In this document: one piece after another, positions 1-10,658 of the stretch
How positions within the stretch are numbered: the stretch's first letter is position 1
How the letters are laid out: each line of letters begins with the position of its first letter
Origin: Quillaja saponaria
Lineage: Eukaryota > Streptophyta > Magnoliopsida > Fabales > Quillajaceae
Length of the DNA stretch: 64,000 nucleotides
Assembly: GCA_029379385.1 (NCBI GenBank)
Contig: CM055605.1
Span: forward strand, 13,427,001 to 13,491,000
Direction of reading: 5' to 3'
The notes under the pieces: generated by a model
The model's database searches: none
Seen by the model: the letters and a program-made list of their open reading frames with translations, nothing else
What the model was told of the DNA's origin: nothing
Position numbers and translations under genes: made by a program

Positions 1-762
1 TGAATCTTTACCCGTCATTCTCTCTAATTCCCTCCATGCCGTTCTGGTTGTTAAAGGCAGTTAGCTACAAATTAACGTTATAATCAAAGAAATCTTTAAT
101 TACAAAATATTATCGTGTTATTTTGTAATTCTTTTTTGGGAATATTTCTTTATATAGGAAAAGAGGTATTTGTAGTATCATATTACTAGCTGTCTGTACG
201 CAAATGCGCACTTTTATATATAGTTTACAATTTTATCTTAATTTAATTTGATAAAAAAAATATATTTGTGTATTAAAAGGGTGAGATAGTGTAAGAAAAG
301 AAAAAGTTAAGAAGATTAGTGTCTAATAGTTATCAAGTGATAAAAGAACATTTATTAATTTAATTAATTTTTAAATAAGTATATATTATATAGTGAGAGA
401 TCGACTCACTTTTATAATTGTGTAGATATAAATATAGATAATTAGTAAAACATGCATATAAACTTGCAATAACTCTAGCGGAGGAAAATGAGGGAGTTTT
501 CTCATGGGCCGTGCATACCAACTTGAAAGGTTCCGTTTCATGTCATCGAAAAACAACCCACATGCATTCCAAGCACCCAGCCGTTAGTCATGTTTAGAAG
601 CCACTCTTTTGTGCCTAATTCTCAGGAACTTCAACCAACACACAGAAAGCTAGCTTTCTTATTATTATTTTTATATAAATATGTCTATATTAATACTTTT
701 TTGGCCTTTACCAACAGCTTCAACTAAATCTATCTTTCTGATCTCTATGCCTTTCCCGCTTC

Positions 763-770
763 TATAAATA
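763..770 (+). promoter_or_regulatory. Probable TATA box of the mannanase pseudogene
   Basis: A TATAAATA motif lies about 90 bases before the reconstructed start codon at 857, followed by a C/A-rich leader (roughly 795-856) typical of plant 5' untranslated regions. Bases 1-762 upstream are AT-rich and hold no coding region that I can recognise; they are the expected place for the rest of the promoter. The assignment rests on position and motif only. Confidence 0.5.
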
Positions 771-860
771 TAATCATCCAACCCAACACAATCTCATCAT
801 ATCCAACTCTCGTATAGTACTCATATTTGCAACTAAGAAAGCTAGCTTCCTACCAAATGG

Positions 861-1140
861 GAGATTTCATAAAATGGACTTTCTATAGACCCCCAATGAC
901 CAATCCTCGCATGAATTGATAGGGATCCAATAAGTCCAACATTGATTCCTTCAGACGTGTCAATTGGGCAAATACGTCCATAGTGACTAGGATGGATATC
1001 CCGTATCCGAAAACTAGCAGTCCGCCCTGTCAATCCTCCAGGGCCCAAATAACTCAATTTTCTCCCATGAACTATTTGTGTCAATGGGTTAGTTCGATCC
1101 AAAACCTGAGATAATGGGTGCAATCCAAAAAAAGATTCAT
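861..1140 (-). pseudogene. rpoB: Nuclear insertion of plastid DNA: internal rpoB fragment
   Basis: Read on the minus strand, this stretch encodes an internal segment of the chloroplast RNA polymerase beta subunit, with [48 protein letters not shown] and HARIGHWGS all recognisable. It covers about 93 codons of a protein of roughly 1,070 residues, so it is a fragment without start or end. The similarity stops sharply at both sides; bases 860 and 1141 belong to the mannanase gene. Few codons differ from the conserved plastid sequence, so the transfer looks fairly recent. It has no function as rpoB in the nucleus. Confidence 0.92.
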
Positions 1141-1328
1141 GCATTAGGAAAATCAACTGTGTTATGAGTGTTTTTCTTCTTGTAGCCCTTACTTGTGAAG
1201 CTAGGGTTCCCACAGTCACATCTGAATTTGTTCAAACTAGGGGGACTGAATTCGTATTGAATGGTTCCCCTTTCCTCTTCAATGGCTTTAACTCGTATTA
1301 GATGATGAATGTTGCAGTTGATCCATCC

Positions 1329-1729
1329 TGTTAATGTTGGATTTGTCCGAGCTGATGACCTGGCGAGACGGTCTCCTCAATGGGTTCCACTTACTCGAGC
1401 TGGAGACTTAGTACTTGCCCGAGCTGAAGACTGGGCGACCTAGCATTCTCGAGCCCTGCAAAATAGAAGACGGGAGCCGAGTCCGGGGTGAACTTTCAAG
1501 ATCCTCCGATGAATAAGTCAGAAAGAGGAAGAGCTCGATAAACAGTAATAAGAGGAGAGGTAACTAAACTTTTACCTTTTTTGTATATCTTACCCTCTTC
1601 AGGAAAACAACAAGTATATATAGAGCAGACGAGCACGTGCACGGGCCACTGGAACTGTTCAAGTATGCAAGTGAATAGGCAACCGCCATGTGGCATGCTC
1701 CCATTGGTTGTCATTATACTATATTAACA
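1329..1729 (-). repeat. 3' LTR of the Tat element (401 bp)
   Basis: Matches 10659-11057 almost throughout, and ends in the short inverted repeat TGTTAA...TTAACA. The stretch just outside it, at 1730-1750, where a polypurine tract is expected for a minus-strand element, is only weakly purine-rich (its complement includes GGGACTAG). Confidence 0.95.
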
Positions 1730-2028
1730 CTAGTCCCATGAAAAAAGGACCCGATTAACACGTCCCAGGACGACCAGAGCGCATACTAAGGTCGCCCACC
1801 GGGTTCGAACTTTAGCTGGCTTGTGTAATGACAAGAAGCCCAGGCGATCAAGTCATAGCCCTCCACGTGGAGATCCGAGGCAAATCAAGTGGGTCTTTCT
1901 CGTACTTTTGGACGCCATTCGGTCGTCCCATAATTTTTTGGATATCGGGTGGGAATTAAACTGTAATTGGATGAAATCGTGGCAGGCACGGATTGCAAGC
2001 GCAGAGCGCGAGGTAGGATTTCAGTGCT

Positions 2029-2036
2029 TATAAAAG
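2029..2036 (+). promoter_or_regulatory. Probable TATA box of the antisense additional ORF
   Basis: TATAAAAG stands about 175 bases before the ATG at 2211, on the strand opposite to gag-pol, with a pyrimidine-rich leader in between. This suggests that the additional ORF once had its own promoter next to the 3' LTR. Confidence 0.5.
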
Positions 2037-2210
2037 GCTCCATAAATCCCACATTTGTGCCCCACTAAGAGATTTCTGTAGCGAAGCTCTGTCAATTTGC
2101 GTCCAACAAGCCCGACTACTCGGAAGATTAGACTTTCTACACGCCTTCCTTCTCTGCTAGGTACAAACCTCTAAACTTGAACTCTTCATCCGTTCGTTTA
2201 CTTAGTTAAA

Positions 2211-4654
2211 ATGTCGAGTGAGGATGGTACTGCATCCGCCCCGCCCTTCAACATATCAAGCGACCATGCAGCAGATGGCACCATAATGCTAGTGGGCGAG
2301 GAGCCTAGATATCGTCCGGGAAGGGCAAGGTTCTTCTGCCTTCCCTAGCTTATCATCCGTCCACGTCCTCCAACTCAGAAAATACCGAGCCTGGAAGTTT
2401 CGAGGATGAGGACGAGGCCACTGCTCTGGCTCGCTTCTCGCCCGAACAAGATGACGACGAAGAATCAGACGATGACCCGGCGACCTTCTGGCCTTAAACT
2501 AACGTCACCGCTGTGGGCGCCATTGAGAATGTTATAAGTGACCAAAGGTTAGAGCTCGGGCGCAGGCGGTACTTTGAACCAGTGGGGACCAAAATTTACA
2601 AGATCGAGCCTTATGGAGATCGCCCTCATCATTCTCGCCCAAACACCTTCTATTTCTATGAGGACTACCTGAAGGTCGGGGTTCGCTATCCTTTTCACCC
2701 TTTTATTGTTAAAATGTTGAACGCCCTTGGTATTTGTCCAGCTCAGATTACTCCTAATGGATGGCGATTTCTGATAACATTCGTTGGCGTCTGTCACACC
2801 TTGCAGATTCGCCCGTCCTTGACTGTGTTCAGAAATCTTCATCAAATCAAGAACAAGTCAGGGGGGGTGGATATACTTTTCTGCCAGGTTTGACTTGTAC
2901 CGAGGACATCCCGACAATAACAAAGAGTGGAAACCTCGGTACTTCTTCGTTGAGGCTCCTCGCCCCACAGGTTTGCTGCACCAGTGGGGGGTTTTACAAA
3001 CATGGAAGCCTACGAAAACTCCTAAGATGAATCGGGTGCAGAGGAAGAAGTACTATAAAATTCTTGCGTACCAGAAGTTTTAGATGGGTGGGCTTCTGGA
3101 CACAATATTTTTTACTTCTGGTCCGATCCTGGCGAGGACAGGTTTATCCGTTCTGGATTTTGGTTCGCACAGTGCAACGTCGTGTTATTAACGCTATTGT
3201 TGATTAGTCCTTTATTGTTGCTGATCGACTAATTTCTTGCTTTGCAGATATGGGTCTGACACAGGAACAGGAGGCCACCGAAGTCAGGGCAGCGACCAGG
3301 TGCCGTCTTGAGGCCCTGAAAGAGAAAGCTGCTCAGGCTTCGAACAAGGGAAAGAGGCCGATGAAAGAGGGTGGGAGAGCTCCCAAAAGGTCAAAACCCA
3401 GCTCGGCCTCCCATAGAGACATGGCCGAAGTGTCCTCTGTTCGAAGGGCCCAGGAAGAGCCCTGGACAGAGATGACTGAGGGCGTGCTTCCCTTGGCAAC
3501 GATCTCTGCAGACGGCCACCAAAGGACGTCACCTAGTGTAAAATCTGGTCACCCGCAAAAGAGAGCAAGGGTGGAGCCATCCTCGAGGGAGCAAACAGGA
3601 CCAGACAGCTTTTCGCTAGCCAAGGTTCCGATGCACATCTTCTTGGGCGTCCCGGAGGACGCCTATATCAGCGATATCCCCAGTGCGGCCTATGCCATAG
3701 CGAGCACCTTGCCCGCGGATGCAGCTATGATAGACGATCTCCCACTAGAGAGCGCTTTTATTACCTGGCTGTCCGTTGGCTTGCAGGATGGACGACCTTC
3801 ATCACTTGTGTGAATGTTTGTATAGCAGCACGTAGCTTTTTTGCATAATGATATTGACGTGACATTGTTGGTCGCAGTCCCTCCAATACCAGGCGTCCTT
3901 GTACACGAAACTAAAGAAAGCCCAAGAGGACGTCGAGTACTCAACGGACAAACTGCTCGGTACTGTTCAGGAAAATAAAAATTTAAAGGCCCGGTTAATC
4001 CAAGCAAAGAAGGGCGAGGCTGAAGGGCGATCTGCTTCCAAACATTTGGAGTCACTGCAAGCCGAAGTCTTGCGTTTGGGGGCTAAGGTAGAAGGGTGGC
4101 TCAAGAAGTTCCGTGAGCAAAATGAGGACGCAGATCGCCTTAGAGAAAAAGTTGAAAGGTGCCGAGCTGTTGAGTTCGAGGTCGCCAAATTAAGGGAAGA
4201 GAAGGACGGTGAGATCGCCTGGCTGAGGGCAGAACTGGAGGCCTACAAAGAGAAGGACGATGAGATCGCCAGGCTGAGGGCCGAGCTGGAGGCGTCCAAG
4301 GAGAAGGACGATGAAATCGCCAAGCTAAGGGCCGAAGTAGAGGCATCTAAAGAGGAGGCCCGGACAGCTGTGGAAAACTTCAAGAATTCTGATGATTGTC
4401 GAAATATGATCTATGATCACTGCAGTCGTCTGTACGCGAATGGGTGGGTTGGCTGTCGGTCCTGGCTAAAGGAGCGTAACCCCTATTTGGATATTTCTAA
4501 GGCGAAGTGGCCTGGCGAGGAAGAAGCCGAAAAGGAGGAGAGACTAGCAAAAATGCTCGCTGAAGCTGAGGCTGACCAGGACGACGGATCTGAGGACGAA
4601 GGCGATGCGGGAGAGGAGGTCGAAACCGTTGACTTGGATGGGGGCCATCAGTAG
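2211..4654 (+). pseudogene. Antisense additional ORF of the Tat element (gag-like plus coiled coil), broken
   Basis: Tat-lineage elements are known to carry an extra ORF opposite to pol. Here it starts at ATG 2211 (MSSEDGTASAPP), runs through an acidic stretch, then a conserved domain (2513-3083: YFEPVGTKIYKIEP, YPFHPFIVKMLNALGICPAQ, RYFFVEAPRPTGLL) of the plant 'putative gypsy-type transposon' sort. After an intron ending at TTTGCAG (3241-3247) comes a basic, low-complexity exon from 3250 (KGKRPMKEGGRAPKRSKPSS). A 70-bp phase-0 GT-AG intron (3808-3877) joins it to a C-terminal exon with a long coiled coil and acidic tail, ending at 4654. Damage: a stop near 2347, TAA near 2496 and a frameshift at a run of seven G (about 2861-2867). 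The function in the lineage is unknown; I do not assign one. Confidence 0.8.
4208..4360 (+). repeat. Three 51-bp coding repeats (17-residue coiled-coil units)
   Basis: Three consecutive units start at 4208, 4259 and 4310. Each encodes 17 residues of the pattern (D)EIA.LRAELEA.KEKD, forming part of the coiled coil of the additional ORF. They look like in-frame internal duplication. Confidence 0.85.
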
Positions 4655-4843
4655 TTTTGGGACACTTGTAATTTTTGTAATTTGACTTTGAAGTGAATAC
4701 ATTTGAAATGAATTATTATTATACGCATTTTTATTGAGCATTTGACCCGTCCTTATGATTATGATTCAGCGAACTTTAAATTGTAAATCCGAGTAATGAA
4801 CTTAAACACAAACAGGCGATCTACCTTAATGAAACTTGAAGCT

Positions 4844-5266
4844 GGACTCTGCGGAGGCTCGGACCGCGGGTGAAAACCTGGCAGCCTCGCGTGCCTGACT
4901 GGGAGCACCGGGCTGTCGAGTTCCCTTTCAGGGTCATTGAATCAACTAGGTGAACCTCAAACGCACCCCGGTTTGGCGATCTTGGGACTCGGCGGAGGCT
5001 CAGACCGCAGGTGAAAACCTAGCGGCCTTGCGTGCCTGACCGCGAGCACCGAGCTGTCGAGTTCCCTTTCAGGGTTGTTGAATCGACCAGGTGAACCTCA
5101 ACCGCACCTGGGTTTGGCGATCTTGGGACTCGGCCGAGGCTCGGACCGCAGGTAAAAACCTAGCGGCCTCGCGTGCCTGACCGCGAGCACCGGGCTGTCG
5201 AGTTCCCTTTCAGGGTCGTTGAATCGACCAGGTGAACCTCAACTGCACCCGGGTTTGGCGATCTTG
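4844..5266. repeat. Three tandem 141-bp units downstream of the additional ORF
   Basis: Units start with GGACTC at 4844, 4985 and 5126, and the next GGAC is at 5267, so the period is exactly 141. They contain GTGAAAACCT, GTGCCTGAC, GAGTTCCCTTTCAGGG and TTTGGCGATCTTGG. The array lies between the end of integrase and the end of the antisense ORF; Tat/Ogre elements often carry such arrays here. Confidence 0.92.
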
Positions 5267-5405
5267 GGACACTGAAAAAATCCTTGTCGCCTGAAAAGGG
5301 TAGGTTTAGATTTGTAACATTGAAATAAACGAAACCAAACGTTCTTCATTAATTTTTACAAGCAGATACAAGGAAAGAAATATTTGCAGAACAAGACTAT
5401 CTATA

Positions 5406-6722
5406 TTAACAATAATATTTCTTCAAATGTCTTGCATTGAAGCTGTTCGGGAGAACCTTTCCCGCTTCCGTTCTGATTTTGTAAGCCCTCGGACCCACAA
5501 TGTTTGAAATTTGGTGCGGGCCTTCCCATGATTCCTTGAGTTTTCCTTCCGAGCTTCCACTCTTGAATTGATTCAGTCTCAGAACAAGATCACCCAATTA
5601 CAAAGGCCTCAGTTTCACCTTGTCGTTAAAGTGCCGGGCTGTGATCTGTTGATGGACGATCTGGTGAAGGCGAGCTTTCTCCCTAACCTCCTCTAGCAAA
5701 TCGAGGTTCGATCTTATTTCTGTCTCATTACTCTCCTCAGAGTAGGTCTCCACTCTAGGGGACGAGACCCCTATTTCCACTGGTATGATCGCCTCCATTC
5801 CGTAGGTCAGGTTGAAAGGCGTTTCCCCAGTGGTGATCTTCCATGTAGTGCGGTATGACCATAAAACCTGCTGCAAATGTTCTTCCCAGTCTAATTTATT
5901 CCGATCTACCTTTTTCTTTAGTCCTTCAAGGAGTACTTTGTTAACAGCTTCTGCTTGGCCGTTGGCCTGAGGGTAGGCTACTGACGAAAAACGTAGGTCT
6001 ATTCCCAGTTCCGAGCACCAGGATTTAGTAGGTTGGCAATCAAACTGTCTTTCGTGGTCGGTGACTATGGCTTTTGGAATTCCAAAACGATAGATTATGT
6101 GTTTCCATAGGAACTTCTCCACGGCTTTGGCATTGATTGAGGTCGTCGGCTCCGCTTCAGCCCATTTGGTAAAGTAATCACAAGTTACCAAAATGAACTT
6201 CTTTACCTTTCCCGTCCTTCCCCCAGGGAAAGGTCCTAGAATATCCAAACCCTATACACCGAAGGGCCAAGGGCTGGTAATGGATGTTAGTCTGTTCTAG
6301 GGTATCCTCGGCACTCTAGCCAACCTCTGGCAATTGTCACACTTCTTCACCCACAACTTGGCGTCTTCTTGAAGGGTCAGCCAAAAATATCCTGTTCTCA
6401 AAACTTTATGCGCCAAAGATTTATAACCTATATGTGCTCCACAAACACCCCTGTGCACTTCATCTAATACATATTTTGACTCTTCCTCAGACAGGCATTT
6501 CAGATACGGGCGGGTATAGGACCTTTTGTATAAACGGTCCTGTATCATGCAATATCTAGTAGCTCTTCTTTTGACAACTTTCGCTTCCGCTGTATCTGAA
6601 GGAACCCCACCTGATTGTATATAATCTACTAGCGGAGTCATCCATGATGGAACCGACGTTGACAACCAAAGTTTCAGACTCTTCGTAACTTGGTTTTTCA
6701 ATGTATGGATTCGAGCCTTCAT
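5406..6722 (-). pseudogene. Integrase of the Tat element
   Basis: 6297-6722 carries the N-terminal zinc-binding region (HRGVCGAHIGYKSLAHK ... CDNCQRLA, an HHCC pattern). 5598-6248 carries the core with the three acidic positions in LVTCDYFTKW, AIVTDHERQF and QAEAVNK. 5406-5597 is the C-terminal part (GDLVLRL, EGPHQISNIVGPRAYKI). Stops separate the three pieces. The family inserts element cDNA into chromosomes. Confidence 0.88.
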
Positions 6723-6997
6723 CTTATCACATCTGTGGAGTTTGGCGAGCTCATCAGCTCACCCATTCATATTCCTCGGAATATGCTGTACAACTACTTT
6801 CGTGAAACGGCTAATAAGCTGTTTCACTTTTTCCAAGTACTGGATCATGGCGATCTCCCGTGCTATATACTTGCCCGCAATCTGCTTCACCAGTAACTGA
6901 GAATCACAAAAAACCCTCAATTCATCCGCTCCTGTTGCTCTAGGCCCATCAAAGACCCAAAATCAGGGAAATCAAACTTTATGGCGCACTCCGTTAT

Positions 6998-7222
6998 CTA
7001 TCTGTCAGGAAACCTTAGAGTTGCTCCCGCTCCGTCGCCGAGTTTATCCGACGACCCATCCACGTACAATAACCAGCCTTCATACTCGGCGCTTTCAGTG
7101 TTTAGATCGCCCGAATTTTCACTCGAAAAAGTACATTCCACGATGAAGTCCGCCAATGCCTGAGCTTTAATGGCCGTTCTGGGGCTGTATCGTATATCAA
7201 TTCGCCCAGTTCGAATAACCAT
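6998..7222 (-). pseudogene. Second, archaeal-type RNase H start of the Tat element
   Basis: The fragment has the tether sequence KAQALADFIVE and then LLYVDGSSDKLGDGAGATL, the first aspartate-bearing strand of an RNase H fold. A second RNase H of this sort between the pol RNase H and integrase is a known property of the Tat lineage. The rest of the domain (about 6725-6997) is out of frame. Confidence 0.75.
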
Positions 7223-7289
7223 TGAACCATTCTTCCTGAGGTATTGGGCTTGTGTAAAGCCTTCTTCAATGGCTGGTCGGTCCTGACCT

Positions 7290-8501
7290 CTACCGTGTGG
7301 GCCTGAAGTATGGCTTTAGTTTCCGAGCTGAGGTCACCAAGGCCAGAGCTATTTTCTCGATGTGTGGATACCTGATCTTCGCCCCTTGGAGGACTCGGCT
7401 AGTGTAATATACGGGCTGCTGTTCTCGACCGTTCTCCCTAAGCAGCACCGAACTAACGGCCACTACAGATGCACCTAGATAAAGGATTTGTGCCTCGCCC
7501 TCCACCGGTTTTCCTAGTATGGGAACCGCAGCTAAATACTCCTTAAACTGTTGAAAGGCCACCTCGCATTCGTCAATCCACGATAACGCTTTCTTCAAAG
7601 TTTGAAAAAAAGGGAAGCATCAATCTGCCGATTTGGACATAAACCGTGCCAGGGCTGTGATTCAACCCGTCAATCTCTACACCTCCTTGGTCGACCTCGG
7701 GCTTTGCATGCCGAGAATAGCCTCAATCTTCAAGGGATTGGCCTCAATTCCCCTTGCAGTTATCATGAAACCTAGGAATTTGCCCACTGAGACCCCGAAT
7801 GTACATTTGGTTGGGTTGAGCTTCAGCCCGTGTTGATTTATGGTAGATAAAGTCTATTGCAAATCTTTGACATGCTGTTCTGAAGTTGGACTTTTGATCA
7901 GCATGTCGTCCACGTATACTTCCACGTTACGACCCATTTGTGCCTTAAATATTTTGTTTACCAAACGTTGGTAGGTCGCACAGGCGTTCTTCAAACCGAA
8001 CGGCATAACCTTGAAGCAGTAGGTTCCCATTTCCGTAATAAAGGAGGTTTTCTCCTCATCCTCTTCGGCCAACTTTATCTGATTATAACCAGCATAGGCG
8101 TCCATGAAGCTCAGCAGCTCGTTTCCCGATAAACTGTCGACCAACCTGTCAATTGGGGGCAAGGGAAAACTGTCATTTGGGCATGCTTCATTCAGGTTGG
8201 TGAAATCCACACACATTCTCCGCTTCCCACTCTGCTTTCGTACCATGACCGCATTCGCTAACCAGTCGGGGTAATATACCTCCTTGATGAAACCTGCCTC
8301 CAACAACTTGGACACTTCTTCTTGGATAGCTTCTTGCCTATCCAGAGCAAAATTTCTCTTCTTCTGCCTTATTGGCTTGGGGTCCTTCTTAACACTTAAT
8401 CTGTGATGTATGATAGAAGGGTCAATCCCCGGCATGTCTTTGGCCGACCAAGCAAAGGCCGATGCATTTTTTCTCAAGACCGCTATAAAAGCTTCTCTCA
8501 C
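7290..8501 (-). pseudogene. Reverse transcriptase and first RNase H of the Tat element
   Basis: 7854-8501 encodes the RT palm and fingers: NFALDRQEAI, KRRMCVDFTNLNEACP, SFMDAYAGYNQIKL, MPFGLKNACATYQRLVN and the catalytic YVDDMLIKS box, which is intact. A frameshift and stops follow (7599-7853), then the connection/RNase H part at 7290-7598 (VYYTSRVLQGAK, RYPHIEKIALALV). The residues look catalytically sound but the frame is broken, so no full polyprotein can be made. Confidence 0.88.
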
Positions 8502-8805
8502 CCCTGCTCCAATTCTGAACCGACAAGAACGGTCTTTTCTAGGTTACCCTCAAATAGGTTCACCGGCTCGAACTTGTCCACTAAATCTGGTCTTCTACGT
8601 ATGTTAATCAGTTTTTCCGGCCTGGCATCCTTGATGTCGTCCGTGTGCAAGACCTCAGCAGACTTGGTACGCAAACTTGCAAAATAACACTGCTGTGCTA
8701 CCCTCTGATTTCCGCGTAGGGTACCTACTCCTTAGGCAGTCGGGAATTTTAAACAAACGTGCCAGGACGAGGGTATAGCCCTTGCGGCATTTAAAAATGG
8801 TCGAC

Positions 8806-9189
8806 CTAGTATGACATGTAGGCCGAGGGTAATTTTACCACACAGAATTGCAGCATCACCGTTTTCTTAAGGTTCCCGTCCTTCAATGTGACCGGTAACT
8901 CGACCGATCCTTCCACCTCCACTACTTCGCTGTTGAATCCCACCAGCGATCCTTCAAACGGCTTCAATGTTTGCCTTGAGATCCCCATTTGATCAAAGCA
9001 CTTAGAGTACATAATGTCGGTCGAGCTTCCGTTGTCAATCAGGACTCTTTGCACCTGATAATTGGCGATCTTGGTGGACACAATCAGGGCGTCTTCGTGA
9101 GGACTCTCGATCCCCCGCAGATCCTCATCGGAAAAGGTTATGACTCCCGAGGGACGCTCTTCTCTAGACTTCTTAGGCCGCGACTCCAC
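8806..9189 (-). pseudogene. Aspartic protease region of the Tat element
   Basis: The stretch contains VLIDNGSSTDIMY, the catalytic D-N-G-S version of the retropepsin motif D[ST]G used by Tat-lineage elements, followed by SLVGFNSE and the usual LPVTL segment. It lies between gag and RT as expected. The next 300 bases (8502-8805), towards RT, carry linker sequence with stops in all frames. In an active element this enzyme cuts the Gag-Pol polyprotein. Confidence 0.8.
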
Positions 9190-9334
9190 CGACAGTGGTC
9201 TCCTTGCGTACCTTTTTCTTTTCGATGGCGTCCTGCCCGCCGTTAATTGTCTGTATGACGCCCACTACATTTCCTCTATTATCTTCGGAAGACCTTTGAG
9301 GTCTTCTACTATTGTCTATACTTTTTCTGTTATA

Positions 9335-10606
9335 TCAAGGTTGCTCAAAACGGCGAGAAGAGTGCTCGCCACGGGACCTGTCATCTTGGCGCGCCCTTCT
9401 GGACCCTTCTTGTTGAACGAACTCGGTCAAACAACCTCTCCTGATCAAATTTTCTATTTCATCTTTCAACGTGAAGTAATCCTCGGTATCATGTCCCGGG
9501 TTTCTGTGAAACAAGCAAAACTTGGAGCTGTCCATATTTTTGTTTTTTTGTTTAAGGATTGGAGGAAATCTTAGAATGCCTCTTAACTGGGCAGCCAGAA
9601 GAACCGATGTTCGGGTATTATCCAACTGCCTATAATTTTCAAATTTTCGGAGAGGAGGTGATTGCTTTCTCCTATCCCTTCTTCCTTTTTCCTTCCTTCG
9701 GCGACCTGGCAGAGCATTACGAAATTCGGGAGAGCGCTGCCTTTTGGGAGGCTGGTATGAAGGTGCTACCAGATCCCGATCTGCTTCCTCTTGATTGATA
9801 TACTCCTCCGCTCGGTTCATGAGCTCTTCCAAAGTCTTCGGCGTTCTTCTGTTCAGGCTGTTCCTAAACTTAGATTTCTACAGGCCGGATCTCAAGGCGA
9901 CTATCACTACTTGAGGGTTTACATCCTCCACTTCCAAAGCAGCACAATTGAAACGTCCCACGAACTCCTTAAGAGGCTCCTCGTCACCCTATTTAAGAGA
10001 CAAAAGGTAGGTGGCGTCCTTCTTGTGCCTTTTATTTGTCATGAAATGACGTTTGAATTGGGAAACCAACTGTCCGAAGGAGTTAATGGAATCCTATTTG
10101 AGCTAGGCAAACCACCATCTCGCGCTTCCTCTTAAGGTAGAGTCGAAAGCCCTGCACATCACCTGATCGGGAACGCCGTGCAACAGCATGAGAGATTCAA
10201 ACCCGATCACGAAATCATCAGGATCTGAAGTTCCATGATACTACTCCAAGGCCGGGATTTTAACCCCTTAAGGGATAGGGCAGTCGGTTACATTTTTTGT
10301 AAAAGGATGACAAGCTTCTGTGTGTTCGACGGGGTATTCGACCCTTGGTTCCGGCCTAACTTTTGCCATTTGGCCGCTCCTCGAGCTTTCACTCAGATCT
10401 TCGAATTGAATTCTTCGTTGGGTCCTCGGGGGTGACCTAACAGCTCCCCTGGCCGAGATTTCTCCCAAGGCTGTCATAATCTCCGCGTATTGCTTCTGAG
10501 TGACCGGAGTGTCGGGGTCTAGGATGGGAATAGGAAGTGACCCCCCTTCCACACCCTTCCCCATCCACGACCTACGTTGCTCCTCAGTCTCTTCTCTGTT
10601 TTCCAT
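9335..10606 (-). pseudogene. gag of the Tat element, six in-frame stops
   Basis: The reading frame starts at the ATG at 10606 (MENREETEEQRR) shortly after the primer site and keeps one frame down to 9335. The central part (about 9850-10260) is a retrotransposon gag domain with recognisable DFVIGFESLMLLHGVPDQV, RWWFA and FVGRFN stretches. The C-terminal part is basic (RRRKEKGRRDRRK) and contains a short Cys/His stretch (CLFHRNPGHDTEDY). Frame is conserved over more than 420 codons, but six stops interrupt the domain: five TAG and one TAA. The protein normally forms the particle that packages element RNA. Confidence 0.85.
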
Positions 10607-10640
10607 GTCAGTTGAGTCAGTAAGCTAAATCAAATAGCTT

Positions 10641-10658
10641 TCCCACAGACGGCGTCAA
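10641..10658 (-). promoter_or_regulatory. Primer binding site region of the Tat element
   Basis: Immediately inside the 5' LTR the minus strand reads GACGCCGTCTGTGGGAA, close to the GGCGCCGTCTGTGGGAA-type site of many Tat-lineage elements. Which tRNA it pairs with was not checked. Confidence 0.6.

Noticed and set aside
842..1219. A single minus-strand rpoB gene fragment over the whole 125-codon frame
   Set aside because: Only 861-1140 is plastid-like. The remaining 5' codons of that frame are the antisense of the mannanase signal peptide, so the frame is a chance fusion.
3284..4346. Minus-strand frames at 3284-3532, 3690-4055, 3967-4188 and 4140-4346
   Set aside because: They mirror the antisense ORF exons; their compositions (Ser/Pro/Arg-rich) are shadows of the coiled-coil code.
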